A stretch of 64,000 nt of DNA, from contig NZ_WHOD01000052.1 in NCBI RefSeq assembly GCF_013141765.1, positions 1-64,000 of the forward strand, written 5' to 3'. Origin of the DNA: Paenibacillus foliorum. GTDB lineage: Bacteria > Bacillota > Bacilli > Paenibacillales > NBRC-103111. Both the position numbers and the translations under genes were made by a program. This document shows positions 29,666 to 39,150 of the stretch, piece after piece (the first letter of the stretch is position 1; each line of letters starts with the position of its first letter). The notes under the pieces are model-generated. The model saw only the letters and a list, made by a program, of their open reading frames with translations, had not been told where the DNA came from and did no database searches.

Positions 29666-31086
29666 TTAATTCGCTTTGCCACTTTCAAAAATCGGCTTTA
29701 TTTTGGGCATCATTTCGGCAATGGCATCTTTGGCGGATTTCGTACCTAACCAAACCGGATCAAGTCCCGGATTGAGGGATATCCCCGATCCTGCTGTAGG
29801 TCGGCAGGAAGAACCATGGAGTTGGATACGTAGCTTTCAGAGCATAATCGATAACGGCCGTTTTATATTCGGGAGGATGAACCGGCGATTGCGTCCATCT
29901 TTTAATTTTGTCGGCGTCGGTATACCAACTTGCTTCAGCAGGCATCCATACACCGCTGTCAATATTGGCCAAATTTTTCTCCGTATTCATTAACCATTTG
30001 TAGAGCTCGACGGTTTCTTTGACATGCTTGGTGCTTTTATAAATAACAATGGGTGTTCCTGTGTTGGTTGTCGCAGGTTTTTTGAAGATAGGCAGGACGC
30101 CAATACCATTTTTCAAGCCTTTGCTAAGCTGAGGATTAATATTAATCAATTCCCACTGTCCGGATGTCACCATCGCCACCTTTTTAGATAACAATAATTG
30201 ACCTACATCACCGGGAAGCCCTGAAGATTGTGCCGCCGTAGGGGAAACATGCTCGACATTCGACAGATCGGCGATTTTCTGAATGGCCTCAATCGTTTCA
30301 GGCTTATCCAGCAGCAATTGTTTACCGTCTTGGCTTACCTCTCCTCCCCCATTGCTAATTGCAAAAGGAGTCCAGAAGAAGTCCTGACCATGACTGACAT
30401 TGATTCCATACTGCACAATATTTTTGGCATCAAATCCAGCTTCGGTTGGATTCTTGCCGTTTTTATCCTTCGTTAATTTCCTTGCAACCTCAAGCATCTG
30501 ATCCCATGTCCATGCCTTTTCGGTCTCTGCCGGAGGATACGGAAGCTTCGCCTCATCGAACATTGTTTTGTTATAATGCAGAAGAATAATTTCATTGGCT
30601 ACACTATACCCTAGCAGCTTGCCATCAGGTGAAACGAATTTATTGCTTTCCAGCTTAGGAGTAACCGAGCCGTCCTTGTAGAACGATGACAGATCCATCA
30701 AAATCCCGGATTCTGCGTATTTTAACGCTTGTGCTTCCAGCATGGTACTAATTGTCTGGCAACGTATTCGAGGCAGCCATAGCGCTTAGCTTCGCTCCGA
30801 ATTCACTTAACGCTACGTTCTGATAGTCTACCTTTATAGTAGGATTGGCCTTCTCAAATTCTTTCAGACTGATGCTTTTTGATTTGGCTTCTTCATTATT
30901 GGCCCAGTCTGTAAACCGAATCGTCACTTTCTCTGAGCTAGTCGGAGCTTTGGTTTCTACAGTAGGTGTTGGTGCTGTGGTGCCTGGTGCTGCTGTCGGA
31001 CTTGAAGCTGGGCCGCAGCCCGCTACAACAGCAAACGACAACAAGGTGAATGCGCTTGCCTTCCATGCTCGTTTCATTGAACTCAT
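29666..31086 (-). pseudogene. Sugar-binding lipoprotein gene with two frameshifts
   Basis: The protein begins at 31086 (GAGGGG before the ATG) with a lipoprotein signal ending AGCG. It reads to SNTLPDN and meets a TAG at 30748-30750. Reading resumes one frame over as ISTMLEAQALKYAES down to about 29780, where one extra base in a GGG run (29777-29779, plus strand) ends the frame at GT-stop. A third frame restores LNPGLDPVWLGTKSAKDAI to a natural stop at 29666-29668. Each break is repaired by removing one base, giving a normal family 1 binding protein of about 470 residues. Either the gene is decaying or both insertions are sequencing errors. An intact permease pair and GH127 gene flank it. Confidence 0.85.
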
Positions 31087-31137
31087 AATAACCCCTCAAA
31101 ATGGTATATGATGTTTGCATAACGTTTAATCCTAGAT

Positions 31138-33105
31138 TTAGTTTTCTCTTACCCACACCACCATTTCTCCGCGGCCCCGATTCGCCCAGGCAAAATAAGG
31201 AATGAAGGTTGCTGTTATCGGCTCCGTTCGAAGGTCTTCATCTACTTTATATAGCAAGTCATCCTCCCAACCATCAGCTAGCTCCTTATGTGCTCCAATG
31301 CTCAATACCTGAAGTCCCCCTAATAATTTCGTATCAAATTGGACCTGCTCCTGTGATTTCCGTTCAATTACAATTTGGTGTAAATTCGCTCCGTTATCAG
31401 CCTCCTCCATACAATAAACAATCGGCCCTCGCTGCAGAGCTACTTTTCCAATCGTTTCGCGAAGCAATGGATGTCCTTTCATACGATTGACCGTCATAGG
31501 CAGATTAAGCTCGATGGTATCTCCCGATCGCCATACCCTGTTGATATGAACATACCCATCTACTAAAGCAGCTGCATCCGACAATTGAATCGTAATACCA
31601 TTCACTCGAACCTCAGCTGCCTTGCACCAATTCGGGATTCGCAGCGCTAAGTTAAACTTGGCTTCTCCTTCCACTGTAATTGCAAAACGAACATCACCTT
31701 TCCAAGGAAGCTCTGATTGTTGAAGCAAGCTTACTAAATGGCCGTCCAATTCTATTTCAATCTGACTTCCTATATACAGGTGGGCATAAAGGGTCTTCTC
31801 TTTCTTGGAATACACATAATGACCCAACGAGGCTAATAACCTGGCAATATTCGGTGGGCAGCACGCGCATCCGAACCAGCCCTGACGCTGAGACTTCACA
31901 TGCTTCAAATTTTTATTGCTATCACAAGCATCAGGCCATACCTCTAAAGGGTTAACGTAGAAAAACTGTCTCCCATCACGTGACATACCGCTGATTACTG
32001 TATTGTACAGAGCTTGCTCCATGACATCTGCATATTCACTCTTAGCTTCGATGTTAAGCATTCTTTGTGCAAAAAAGATTAAGCCGATCGACGCACAGGT
32101 TTCCGCATAGACCGTATCATTAGGCAAATCATAATCAAGAGAAAACGCTTCTCCATGAGCCATAGACCCAATTGCCCCCGTAATGTACATCCGTTTGGTA
32201 ACAATATTGTTCCAGAGACTCCGACATGCCTCCAATAGCTCTTGATCATCCTTCTCCGCTGCAACATCCGCCATACCTGAGCACATATAAGCAACTCTAA
32301 CTGCATGGCCCTCTGCTGTTTTTTGCATTCGTACCGGCAAATGAGCCTGGCTGTATGACCGATCGTAGATCATATTTAATCCACCAAAGTGGATTTTACG
32401 ATTCCGCCGCTCAAACTCCATCTCGTAGAAGCTTGGATCCGTACCTCTTTCATCCAGAAAATATTGGCTTAAGCTTAAATAGGTTTCCTTACCTGTAGCA
32501 TGATAAAGCTTAACTAGTGCCAGCTCGATTTCTTGATGACCATCATAACCATGGAGTTTCCCTACATCCGCACCAAAAACAGCATCAATACAATCCGCCA
32601 AACGACACGCCACATCCAGTATTTTCATTTTTCCCGTCGCCTTGTAATAAGCAACCGCCGCCTCAATCAAATGCCCTGCACAATAAAGCTCATGACATTC
32701 CGCCAAGTTCATCCATTTCATATCCGGCTCTTTTAGAGAAAAATAAGTGTTGAGATATCCATCCGCCTGCTGTGCTTTGGCAATAATCTCAATAACCTCA
32801 TCAGCTAATTGCTCCAGATCAGGATCCCTTTTTGTTTCCAATAAATAACTTACAGCTTCGAGCCATTTAGCTACATCGCTGTCCTGGAATACCATGCCAT
32901 AGAACTCCCCCTGGGCCAAGCCAGCTGCAATCTTGAAATTCTGTATAGCATGACTGGGCTCCGTACCTTCTACGCGATCGTTCAAAGCCTCCCACTGATA
33001 CGGAATGACAACCTCTCGAACCAGCCGAATATATTCGGACCAGAAGTCATCTTGAATGTGCACATTGGCTAATGGCAGTGGTTTGGAGATGGATTGATTT
33101 TTCAT
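31138..33105 (-). CDS. GH127 beta-L-arabinofuranosidase
   Basis: A 655-residue protein without a signal peptide, so cytoplasmic. It matches the GH127/DUF1680 fold: an (alpha/alpha)6 barrel with HGYDGHQEIELALVKLY, then beta domains. Conserved zinc and catalytic residues seen in characterised members are present: GEAF (acid/base Glu), YAETCAS (Glu and Cys ligands) and FGCACCPPN (nucleophile and ligand Cys). It would remove terminal beta-L-arabinofuranose from imported oligosaccharides. It is the first gene of the operon, divergent from an AraC regulator, with the importer genes after it. Some GH127 relatives act on other sugars, so substrate confidence is moderate. Confidence 0.9.
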   Translation of the reverse strand: MKNQSISKPLPLANVHIQDDFWSEYIRLVREVVIPYQWEALNDRVEGTEPSHAIQNFKIAAGLAQGEFYGMVFQDSDVAKWLEAVSYLLETKRDPDLEQLADEVIEIIAKAQQADGYLNTYFSLKEPDMKWMNLAECHELYCAGHLIEAAVAYYKATGKMKILDVACRLADCIDAVFGADVGKLHGYDGHQEIELALVKLYHATGKETYLSLSQYFLDERGTDPSFYEMEFERRNRKIHFGGLNMIYDRSYSQAHLPVRMQKTAEGHAVRVAYMCSGMADVAAEKDDQELLEACRSLWNNIVTKRMYITGAIGSMAHGEAFSLDYDLPNDTVYAETCASIGLIFFAQRMLNIEAKSEYADVMEQALYNTVISGMSRDGRQFFYVNPLEVWPDACDSNKNLKHVKSQRQGWFGCACCPPNIARLLASLGHYVYSKKEKTLYAHLYIGSQIEIELDGHLVSLLQQSELPWKGDVRFAITVEGEAKFNLALRIPNWCKAAEVRVNGITIQLSDAAALVDGYVHINRVWRSGDTIELNLPMTVNRMKGHPLLRETIGKVALQRGPIVYCMEEADNGANLHQIVIERKSQEQVQFDTKLLGGLQVLSIGAHKELADGWEDDLLYKVDEDLRTEPITATFIPYFAWANRGRGEMVVWVREN

Positions 33106-33152
33106 AGTACACTGCTCCTCTAAGACAACTTTTTATATAATTACAACGTTCC

Positions 33153-33166
33153 AGTAAGCGCTTTAA
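33153..33166. promoter_or_regulatory. Candidate CcpA cre site
   Basis: AGTAAGCGCTTTAA matches 12 of 14 positions of the catabolite-responsive element consensus TGWAANCGNTNWCA. It lies in the divergent GH127/AraC promoter region (33106-33251), where glucose repression would be expected. Confidence 0.4.
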
Positions 33167-33251
33167 ATATAATATTACATGTAGTAGTATGGAATGGATA
33201 TATGGATTTCCAACCACATTTTTAAAAATCTCAACCTATGGAGGTAATCAA

Positions 33252-34142
33252 TTGAATTCACCCATCCTTCATTTCATATCACCGCCAGTACCTTATTTTA
33301 TAGATTGCGGGAGGGCTTATTACCGTTCTGGAGAGTCTCATATCAGCAGGAGCAACATTGGATCATTTGATTTGATTGTGGTAACTAAGGGGACTTTGTT
33401 TCTTGGGGAAGGTACCAACGAGTGGGCAATCCAAAAGGGAGAAGCTTTTATACTCAGACCTGATGCGAATCATTACGGAACTGCACCTTGTGTAGAGGAA
33501 ACCGAAATCATCTGGATTCATTTCCATACCTTTGGAGCTTGGGATGAGTGCGAGGGGATGAATGCTTGTCTGCAAAACCAATCTGCTCTAATCGAGCATC
33601 ATAAGCAAACCGCCTATTTAAACCATGCGGAGGTTTGTCCGATATTCATCCCGAAATATATGAAGCTATCGCAGAAGACAATGGACATTTTGGAGCAGTT
33701 TTTTCAGCTGGAGCATGAACCTCGATCCCTTAGGAATTGGAAAAGACAAACCGCATTTCAGCTTTTTATGCAGCACTTGGATCGAGATCTTGCAGCTACA
33801 TCAGATGTATCCGCATTCCATCTAGCCGAGAAGGTCGAATTGTTCATTCGTCAAAATTTCACGCAAAGAATAACGAATGCCCTTCTTCAAAAGGAATTGA
33901 ATTACCATCCTAATTATTTAGCCAAATGTATGCTTAAGGTTTATGGAATGACGCCGATCGACTATTTACAGCACTATCGTATCGAGCAAGCTAAAAAGCT
34001 GCTGATCCAAACGGAGTGGTCGATAACTCGAATCTCTGAGGAGGTAGGCTTTCAACATGGCTCTTATTTTTCATCTTGCTTCTCAAGCAAAGAGGGTATC
34101 TCTCCCTTAAACTTTCGCAGAAAATTCATAGGCAACGGTTAA
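33252..34142 (+). CDS. AraC-family regulator of the GH127 operon
   Basis: A 296-residue one-component regulator. I choose the TTG at 33252, seven bases after GGAGG; the earlier in-frame ATG at 33189 has no ribosome site. Residues 1-140 look like an AraC cupin sensor (VVTKGTLFLGEG, then GEAFILRPDANHYG). The last 100 residues carry two helix-turn-helices, with SITRISEEVGFQHGSYFSSCF the conserved second one. It is divergent from the GH127 operon and probably activates it in response to an arabinose-containing sugar. Confidence 0.88.
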   Translation: MNSPILHFISPPVPYFIDCGRAYYRSGESHISRSNIGSFDLIVVTKGTLFLGEGTNEWAIQKGEAFILRPDANHYGTAPCVEETEIIWIHFHTFGAWDECEGMNACLQNQSALIEHHKQTAYLNHAEVCPIFIPKYMKLSQKTMDILEQFFQLEHEPRSLRNWKRQTAFQLFMQHLDRDLAATSDVSAFHLAEKVELFIRQNFTQRITNALLQKELNYHPNYLAKCMLKVYGMTPIDYLQHYRIEQAKKLLIQTEWSITRISEEVGFQHGSYFSSCFSSKEGISPLNFRRKFIGNG

Positions 34143-34171
34143 GAGTTGATGAAATATAAGACCAGAGAAAC

Positions 34172-34207
34172 AAAAAAAAACTTAATCACAAATGATGTGA
34201 TTAAGTT
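34172..34207 (-). terminator. Terminator of the 34234-35001 gene
   Basis: A perfect 12-bp stem AACTTAATCACA/TGTGATTAAGTT with a 5-base loop. On the minus strand it is followed by nine T. It also sits behind the plus-strand AraC gene, but without a T-run in that direction. Confidence 0.88.
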
Positions 34208-34233
34208 GCAAAAGTTAATGATTTTATTGGAAT

Positions 34234-35001
34234 TTACTCAAAATAAGTAAATTCCCAGTCGCCTTCTTGAGCATCCCACTTAGTAGCATCCACATATTCC
34301 GGTACATCCGTGAATTCAAGTGTATATTCGATTTCTTCACTTGGCTTCAGGTTCACTTTCAGGTTGCTGAAATATTGATGTGCTACTTCTTTGCTATCAC
34401 CAGCGTCATTGGACAAAATAATTTTTACATCTACTTTGTTAACTGTTTCAATGTTTTTGCCACCTACATTTTTGAAAGTACCAGCAGCCTTTAAGACACC
34501 GGCTTCATAGCCAACGCTAGTAACTACAAAATCAAGAGCTGCTTCTGCTGCGGCAGCCTCAGGAGCTGGAGCCGCTTCAGCAGCTGGTGCTGCTTCTGCT
34601 GCTGGATCTTCAAAGTATGTAAATTCCCAGTCGCCTTCTTGAGCATCCCACTTAGTAGCATCCGTATATTCAGGTACGCCAGTAAATTCAAGTGTAGCTT
34701 CTACAGATTCACTTGGTTTAATATGAACTTTCAAGTCTGAGAAATACTGATGTGCTACTTCTTTACTGTCTCCAGCATCATTGAAAAGAATAATTTTAAC
34801 ATCGACTTTAGTTACCGTATCAATGTTTTTGTCTCCAGTGTTTGTAAATGTACCCACTGCCTTCAAAGCTCCGTTGTCGTAACCAACCGAAGTAACTACA
34901 AAATCCATAGCCGGATCAGCTAACGCTGCCGATGAAACTCCAAACATAGATAAAACAACGACAACTGAAGCAAATAAATAATTCAACATTTTCTTTTTCA
35001 T
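34234..35001 (-). CDS. Secreted protein with two SLAP-like repeats
   Basis: A 255-residue exported protein. The ATG at 35001 (MKKKMLNYLF) follows GGAGAG; a TTG six codons earlier is less likely. A signal peptide ends near ALA at about residue 29. Two repeats of about 95 residues share MDFVVTSVGY or LDFVVTSVGY at the start, KVDVKIIL.NDAGDSKEVAHQYFS in the middle and ATKWDAQEGDWEFTYFE at the end. They are joined by an Ala/Glu/Pro linker. The hydrophobic and polar pattern resembles SLAP/FxLYD-type beta-sandwich domains of Bacillales surface proteins; this is a weak family call. It is monocistronic. Confidence 0.7.
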   Translation of the reverse strand: MKKKMLNYLFASVVVVLSMFGVSSAALADPAMDFVVTSVGYDNGALKAVGTFTNTGDKNIDTVTKVDVKIILFNDAGDSKEVAHQYFSDLKVHIKPSESVEATLEFTGVPEYTDATKWDAQEGDWEFTYFEDPAAEAAPAAEAAPAPEAAAAEAALDFVVTSVGYEAGVLKAAGTFKNVGGKNIETVNKVDVKIILSNDAGDSKEVAHQYFSNLKVNLKPSEEIEYTLEFTDVPEYVDATKWDAQEGDWEFTYFE

Positions 35002-35207
35002 TTTCTCTCCTGCTTTCAATAATATTGTAGTAAAAATGTAACTATGAATTACTCTGAAGCTTTTCTCTCTCTAAATCCCTGAAGATGGTCTTATTTTATC
35101 GATTTAACAAGTAATAATCATGTGACTAAAGTTATAGAAGTGAATAAATTGGGACAAAAGATAATATAAAACAGAATTTTGTCATACTTTGGATACATTT
35201 AGTTTTA

Positions 35208-35221
35208 AGTATGCGCTTACA
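35208..35221. promoter_or_regulatory. Possible cre site
   Basis: AGTATGCGCTTACA fits 12 of 14 cre consensus positions, in the long gap between the secreted SLAP-like protein and the LysM-CAP gene. It is an isolated match and may be chance. Besides this and the riboswitch, 35002-35437 shows only AT-rich DNA. Confidence 0.25.
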
Positions 35222-35437
35222 TGTATTCCCCTACGAATTCTGTCCAATTTTGTTGAGATTCGACATGAGCGTGTAGTCATATACGAACTATTCTAAAATA
35301 TACTTGTCAGTATCAAATTTTACAATTTATTGGGAATCATTGTGTGATGACCTATTCAAACTCCCATGTTAGAATGGAACAACCTTAAGAGAACGGTTAA
35401 GTCCCCAAACTTTTCCTGTTCTTTTGAGAAATTAATT

Positions 35438-35552
35438 AAAAGGCCAAAGCTTCTTATGAAGCGCGGGGGAACCCATTCTTTGGGGTGAAGTCACTTTTGT
35501 GGCAGGGTGATTGCTCTTTGACCCGAATCCGTCAGCTAACTCCGCAGGCCCT
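35438..35552 (+). ncRNA. c-di-AMP riboswitch (ydaO/yuaA type)
   Basis: The conserved core is recognisable in order: AGCGCGGGGGAACCCA, TTGGGGTGAA, GCAGGGTGAT, then CCCGAATCCGTCAGCTAAC and TCCGCAGGC. GGCC at 35442-35445 and 35547-35550 can close the outer stem. This family binds cyclic di-AMP and usually switches off cell-wall enzyme and osmolyte-transport genes when the ligand is high. It precedes a secreted LysM-CAP protein, a common target. Only about 20 bases separate the aptamer from the start codon, with no terminator hairpin visible in them, so control at the ribosome site is possible. Confidence 0.92.
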
Positions 35553-35573
35553 AATAAAGAGAGGATGAATTAA

Positions 35574-36404
35574 ATGCGTTTCAAGAAGACAGTGTTAACG
35601 GGTGTACTTGCATTAGGCACAATGATTGGAGCTGGAGCTGTGTCCGCCGCTCCATACCAGGTAACAGGAAGCGACAACATCAACATGTGGACGCTTCTCA
35701 AACAACACGGTATTAGCTTAGAAACTCTCATGCATGCGAATCCTCAGATTGCCAAATCGAATATTATTTGGTCAGGGCTGGTAATTAATATTCCTGGAAT
35801 GAATTCAGGTATAGGCTCGGACACCGGTACTAACGCGGGTTCAGGTTCAGACACAAGCACAAATGCAGGTTCAGATACTGGATCAGACTCTGCTACTAAT
35901 GCAGGCTCAGGTTCTGACTCTGATACAAATACAGGCACTAATACAGGATCAGGCACGGATACAAGTGCAGGTGCAGGTACGAATGCAGGCACAGGTTCTA
36001 CTGTTCAAGAAGGAACAGATACTACTACAGCTGTGTCCGATTTTGCTAGCCAAGTAGTTACTTTGGTTAACCAAGAACGTGCTAAAGCAGGCGTACAGTC
36101 GTTAGTAAGCGACAATGCCTTATCAGCAATGGCCCTGAGCAAAGCTAAGGATATGTACGATAATAATTATTTTGATCATAATTCCCCAACCTACGGTTCT
36201 CCATTCGACATGATGAAATCATACGGCATCCAATATACCTATGCCGGTGAAAACATCGCTAAAGGACAACGAACACCACAGGAAGTTATGAATTCCTGGA
36301 TGAACAGCCCTGGACACCGCCAAAACATTTTAAGCCCTAACTTCACCAAAATTGGTGCAGCTTATTACAATGGTGAATGGGTACAGGAATTTATCGCGAA
36401 CTAA
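35574..36404 (+). CDS. Secreted LysM-CAP (YkwD-like) protein
   Basis: A 276-residue exported protein. A signal peptide ends VSAA near residue 25. A LysM-like domain follows (about 27-75, with MWTLLKQHGISLETLMHANPQI and SGLVINIPG), then a low-complexity Gly/Ser/Asp/Thr linker (78-150) and a CAP domain (155-276). The CAP signature residues are present: YFDHNSP, YAGENIAKGQ and MNSPGHRQNIL. LysM should hold it on peptidoglycan. Bacterial CAP proteins of this type often act in envelope or spore-coat contexts, but their chemistry is unresolved. It is monocistronic and controlled by the riboswitch directly upstream. Confidence 0.92.
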   Translation: MRFKKTVLTGVLALGTMIGAGAVSAAPYQVTGSDNINMWTLLKQHGISLETLMHANPQIAKSNIIWSGLVINIPGMNSGIGSDTGTNAGSGSDTSTNAGSDTGSDSATNAGSGSDSDTNTGTNTGSGTDTSAGAGTNAGTGSTVQEGTDTTTAVSDFASQVVTLVNQERAKAGVQSLVSDNALSAMALSKAKDMYDNNYFDHNSPTYGSPFDMMKSYGIQYTYAGENIAKGQRTPQEVMNSWMNSPGHRQNILSPNFTKIGAAYYNGEWVQEFIAN

Positions 36405-36424
36405 GCCATTCTTACTATTGACGA

Positions 36425-36453
36425 AGACTGCCGGTATTACCGGCAGTCTTTTT
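36425..36453. terminator. Terminator between LysM-CAP and hydrolase genes
   Basis: Stem GACTGCCGGT/ACCGGCAGTC with a 2-base ATT-type loop and a TTTTT tail on the plus strand. It lies between convergent genes. Confidence 0.88.
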
Positions 36454-36470
36454 CATTATCTATATAGGGA

Positions 36471-37526
36471 TCAAAGCGCCCATTGCTCTCTGACAAAATC
36501 CCATACCCGGTTTTTGAAATAACGGTGTCCACCATTTCCAACAAACAACTCACATCGATCAGCAGAGCCGAATTCGCTATATATATTTTGAACATGTTCG
36601 AAAGAAATATGTACGCCTTCTATGGGAAAGAGCGGATCCGTTTCTCCGTTGATCATTAACACAGGACGCGGAGCTATCAATCCTACCACATCATACATCT
36701 CTCCAACCTGCATGATTCCGGGAATCGCGTTACAGATGCAATGATGAACGGATACAATCGAATGCTCGAACGTACAGAAATAACAGCCCGGTGCTACAAG
36801 ACTGATGCGCTCGTCCAAAGCTGCCGTGAATACGCACACCGCTCCTCCGCTGGAACTCCCAGTAATCATGACCTTCTCCATATCAAGCTCGGGACGAGTT
36901 GCCGCATAATCGAGCACCCTACTGAAGTCATGAACCCTCTCTCCGATTAAAGATCGGCCTAATAAGAGCGATATCCGCTGCATGTCATCGCAAGATTTGC
37001 TTTTCCCTTCGTGCATATCCTCTTGGCGGGCCATCTCCCAGAACCCCCGAACTTCAGGTACAAGAGCGGCATAACCTTCCGAAATCGCTTGCTCTGCTAA
37101 ATCCCGATCCTGATTAATTGCTTGCTCCCTATCCTCTGGGCTCTCGAAATTTCCAGCGTAATCTTCCTTACCACGTCTTCCGTGTCCGTGCGCACAAATC
37201 GCCAAAGGCACCGGCTTGACTGCGTTCTTCGGCAGCAGTAGATAGAACGGCACCTCTATATCCGTCTCACTTGTGATATAGATCTTTTCCCGCGTATATT
37301 CTGGGAACTCGACGGTCTCCGTTATTCGAGGCGACAGCGGTACGCCAATTGCTTGTCGCTTGATTTGCTCAAGACCCGTGATCTCAGCCAGCTTGCTGCG
37401 AAATGCTTGCTGCCATTCCTGCCATTCCTGCCATTTTCCCGTACCCAATACATGGCGGTAATCGAATTCACGTATCATTTTGGCCAAAACCGTCTGGATA
37501 TACCGTTGCTCATCAAAATAAATCAT
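36471..37526 (-). CDS. Alpha/beta hydrolase, acetyl-xylan-esterase-like
   Basis: A 351-residue cytoplasmic esterase-type protein. The ATG at 37526 is 7 bases after AAGGAGGG and 13 bp after the response-regulator stop; the longer frame overlaps that gene. The oxyanion region is AICAHGHGRRG, the nucleophile elbow GSSSGG, the acid is likely Asp in GETDPLFP, and the base His is in GNGGHRYF. This is the abhydrolase_7 pattern found in deacetylases of plant polysaccharides. As the last gene of module B it probably deacetylates the imported oligosaccharide. Confidence 0.85.
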   Translation of the reverse strand: MIYFDEQRYIQTVLAKMIREFDYRHVLGTGKWQEWQEWQQAFRSKLAEITGLEQIKRQAIGVPLSPRITETVEFPEYTREKIYITSETDIEVPFYLLLPKNAVKPVPLAICAHGHGRRGKEDYAGNFESPEDREQAINQDRDLAEQAISEGYAALVPEVRGFWEMARQEDMHEGKSKSCDDMQRISLLLGRSLIGERVHDFSRVLDYAATRPELDMEKVMITGSSSGGAVCVFTAALDERISLVAPGCYFCTFEHSIVSVHHCICNAIPGIMQVGEMYDVVGLIAPRPVLMINGETDPLFPIEGVHISFEHVQNIYSEFGSADRCELFVGNGGHRYFKNRVWDFVREQWAL

Positions 37527-37539
37527 CCATTTACCCTCC

Positions 37540-39150
37540 TTATTTCGTTGCTCCGCTGTATGCCATAGGCGGCACACCCATTTCATTTTTAAACAGCTGG
37601 ATAAAATACCGCTTATTGTCGTAACCTAATAGATATGAGATCTCTTCCACCGTTTTGTCTGTGGTATCCAATAGCTCTTTGGCCTTATTCATTTTGGTTT
37701 GGATCACATACTCGATAAAGGTCAATCCCGTTTCCTTTTTGTACAGCCTGCTGAAGTAGGATGAATTCAAGTGCAGGTAATCGGCCACCTCCTCTAACGT
37801 TATTTTTTGATGCAAATGCTCCTCCACATAACGCTGAGCTTTGTTGATTTCCACTCGCTTCGAATGCTTGAAAATAGTGCCCATTTGCGCAAGCATTTCA
37901 TTCAGATGTACGAGCATCCAGCTTTTCAATTGATTCGTATGATCGATTTCGCTCATCGTGCTGTGGAGAACCTCAACGGAGTAATTGGTTTGGAATTTTT
38001 GCAGAGATTTGAATTTGACCCGCATGTCCAGAAGCAGCTTTAAAACCCATTCTTTTATCATCTCCGGAGGAAAGCGCTCTTTTTCCACAAACGCCATCCA
38101 TCTGTCAGCCGCCTCCTCCAAGCCTTGCGCATCTTCTTGCAAAATAAGCTGCTTCATTTCCTCCAACGCTTGCGAAAAGAAGGTAAACAAATCAGCCTTT
38201 GTAAACTCTTCTTCATTAATTACACCAATATATCCCTCAGATAAATAAAACTGATGTTCCAATGTATTTAACAGCTTCAGCAGGTTAGCCTTGAGCTCCA
38301 ACGGCTGCTTAGATCGTTCACCCAAATAAAAAGAGACTTGAACCCTCAAATATTTGTTCAATGAATCCTGAACCTTCTTGATTGTTTCATTCACCAAGCT
38401 GTAGCCGTTCTCCTTCAAAGTCAGGCGGCAGGGGATCAGTATAACTCCTGATTTGATGCTATAACGAAATGTAACCGTTCCCTTTACCATCCCTAATACT
38501 TCGTCCATCACATTTTCGATCGCATACATCAGCATATCATCGGACATATTTAAATTCTTCTTCGTTTGCGCATGCCTTTCGATGTTATAAAATACAAGCA
38601 AGTAAGGGTTTGCTTCAAAGTCTATGCCGTACTGCTTAATCATATCCAGCCAATCTTCCATATGCCATATCGGATTATTTAAAGTGCCCAGTAAAAATTT
38701 CTGCTTCAGCTCTGCCTTGTTGTCATTAACAATATGCTCTAATTGATGTCTCTGCTTCCGATTCTCGCTTAGCTCATCCAAACGCTCGCAAAGCCGCCGA
38801 AGTTGTATGGCAATCGTATCCGGAGATATGCTCTCCTTCAATACATAGTCCTGCACGTTCAGCTTTACAGCCTGCTGAGCAAACTGAAAGTCATTGTAGC
38901 AGGAAAGAATAATCGTACACAGCTCCCCGTCCATTTCTTTTAGCTGCCGGATTAACTCAATTCCCGATATTTGCGGCATGCCGATATCTGTAATCAGAAT
39001 GTCGGGCATTTCCGTTTTTGCATGCTCAAGAGCCTCAAGCGGATTTTCGTACATTCCTTGCAGTTGCAGATCAAGCTCTTGCCATGGGATTACTTGCGAT
39101 AAGTATTCCAAAACAGGATAATCATCGTCAACCAACATGACTCTATACAT
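37540..39150 (-). CDS. AraC-type response regulator (YesN-like), module B
   Basis: A 536-residue regulator starting at the ATG at 39150 (MYRVMLVDDD), after AAGGGGGG. The receiver domain has the DDD cluster, phospho-acceptor Asp in LITDIGMP and Lys in VLKESI. The AraC DNA-binding domain is at the end: ITLEEVADYLHLNSSYFSRLYK and EISYLLGYDNKRYFIQLFKNEMGVPP. The start overlaps the kinase stop by 8 bp. It belongs to the same family as the module A regulator. Expected targets are the importer and hydrolase genes of module B. Confidence 0.92.
   Translation of the reverse strand: MYRVMLVDDDYPVLEYLSQVIPWQELDLQLQGMYENPLEALEHAKTEMPDILITDIGMPQISGIELIRQLKEMDGELCTIILSCYNDFQFAQQAVKLNVQDYVLKESISPDTIAIQLRRLCERLDELSENRKQRHQLEHIVNDNKAELKQKFLLGTLNNPIWHMEDWLDMIKQYGIDFEANPYLLVFYNIERHAQTKKNLNMSDDMLMYAIENVMDEVLGMVKGTVTFRYSIKSGVILIPCRLTLKENGYSLVNETIKKVQDSLNKYLRVQVSFYLGERSKQPLELKANLLKLLNTLEHQFYLSEGYIGVINEEEFTKADLFTFFSQALEEMKQLILQEDAQGLEEAADRWMAFVEKERFPPEMIKEWVLKLLLDMRVKFKSLQKFQTNYSVEVLHSTMSEIDHTNQLKSWMLVHLNEMLAQMGTIFKHSKRVEINKAQRYVEEHLHQKITLEEVADYLHLNSSYFSRLYKKETGLTFIEYVIQTKMNKAKELLDTTDKTVEEISYLLGYDNKRYFIQLFKNEMGVPPMAYSGATK

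Noticed and set aside
35744..35992. Minus-strand Val/Pro/Glu-rich frame in the LysM-CAP linker
   Set aside because: It is antisense to a low-complexity linker and lacks a ribosome site.
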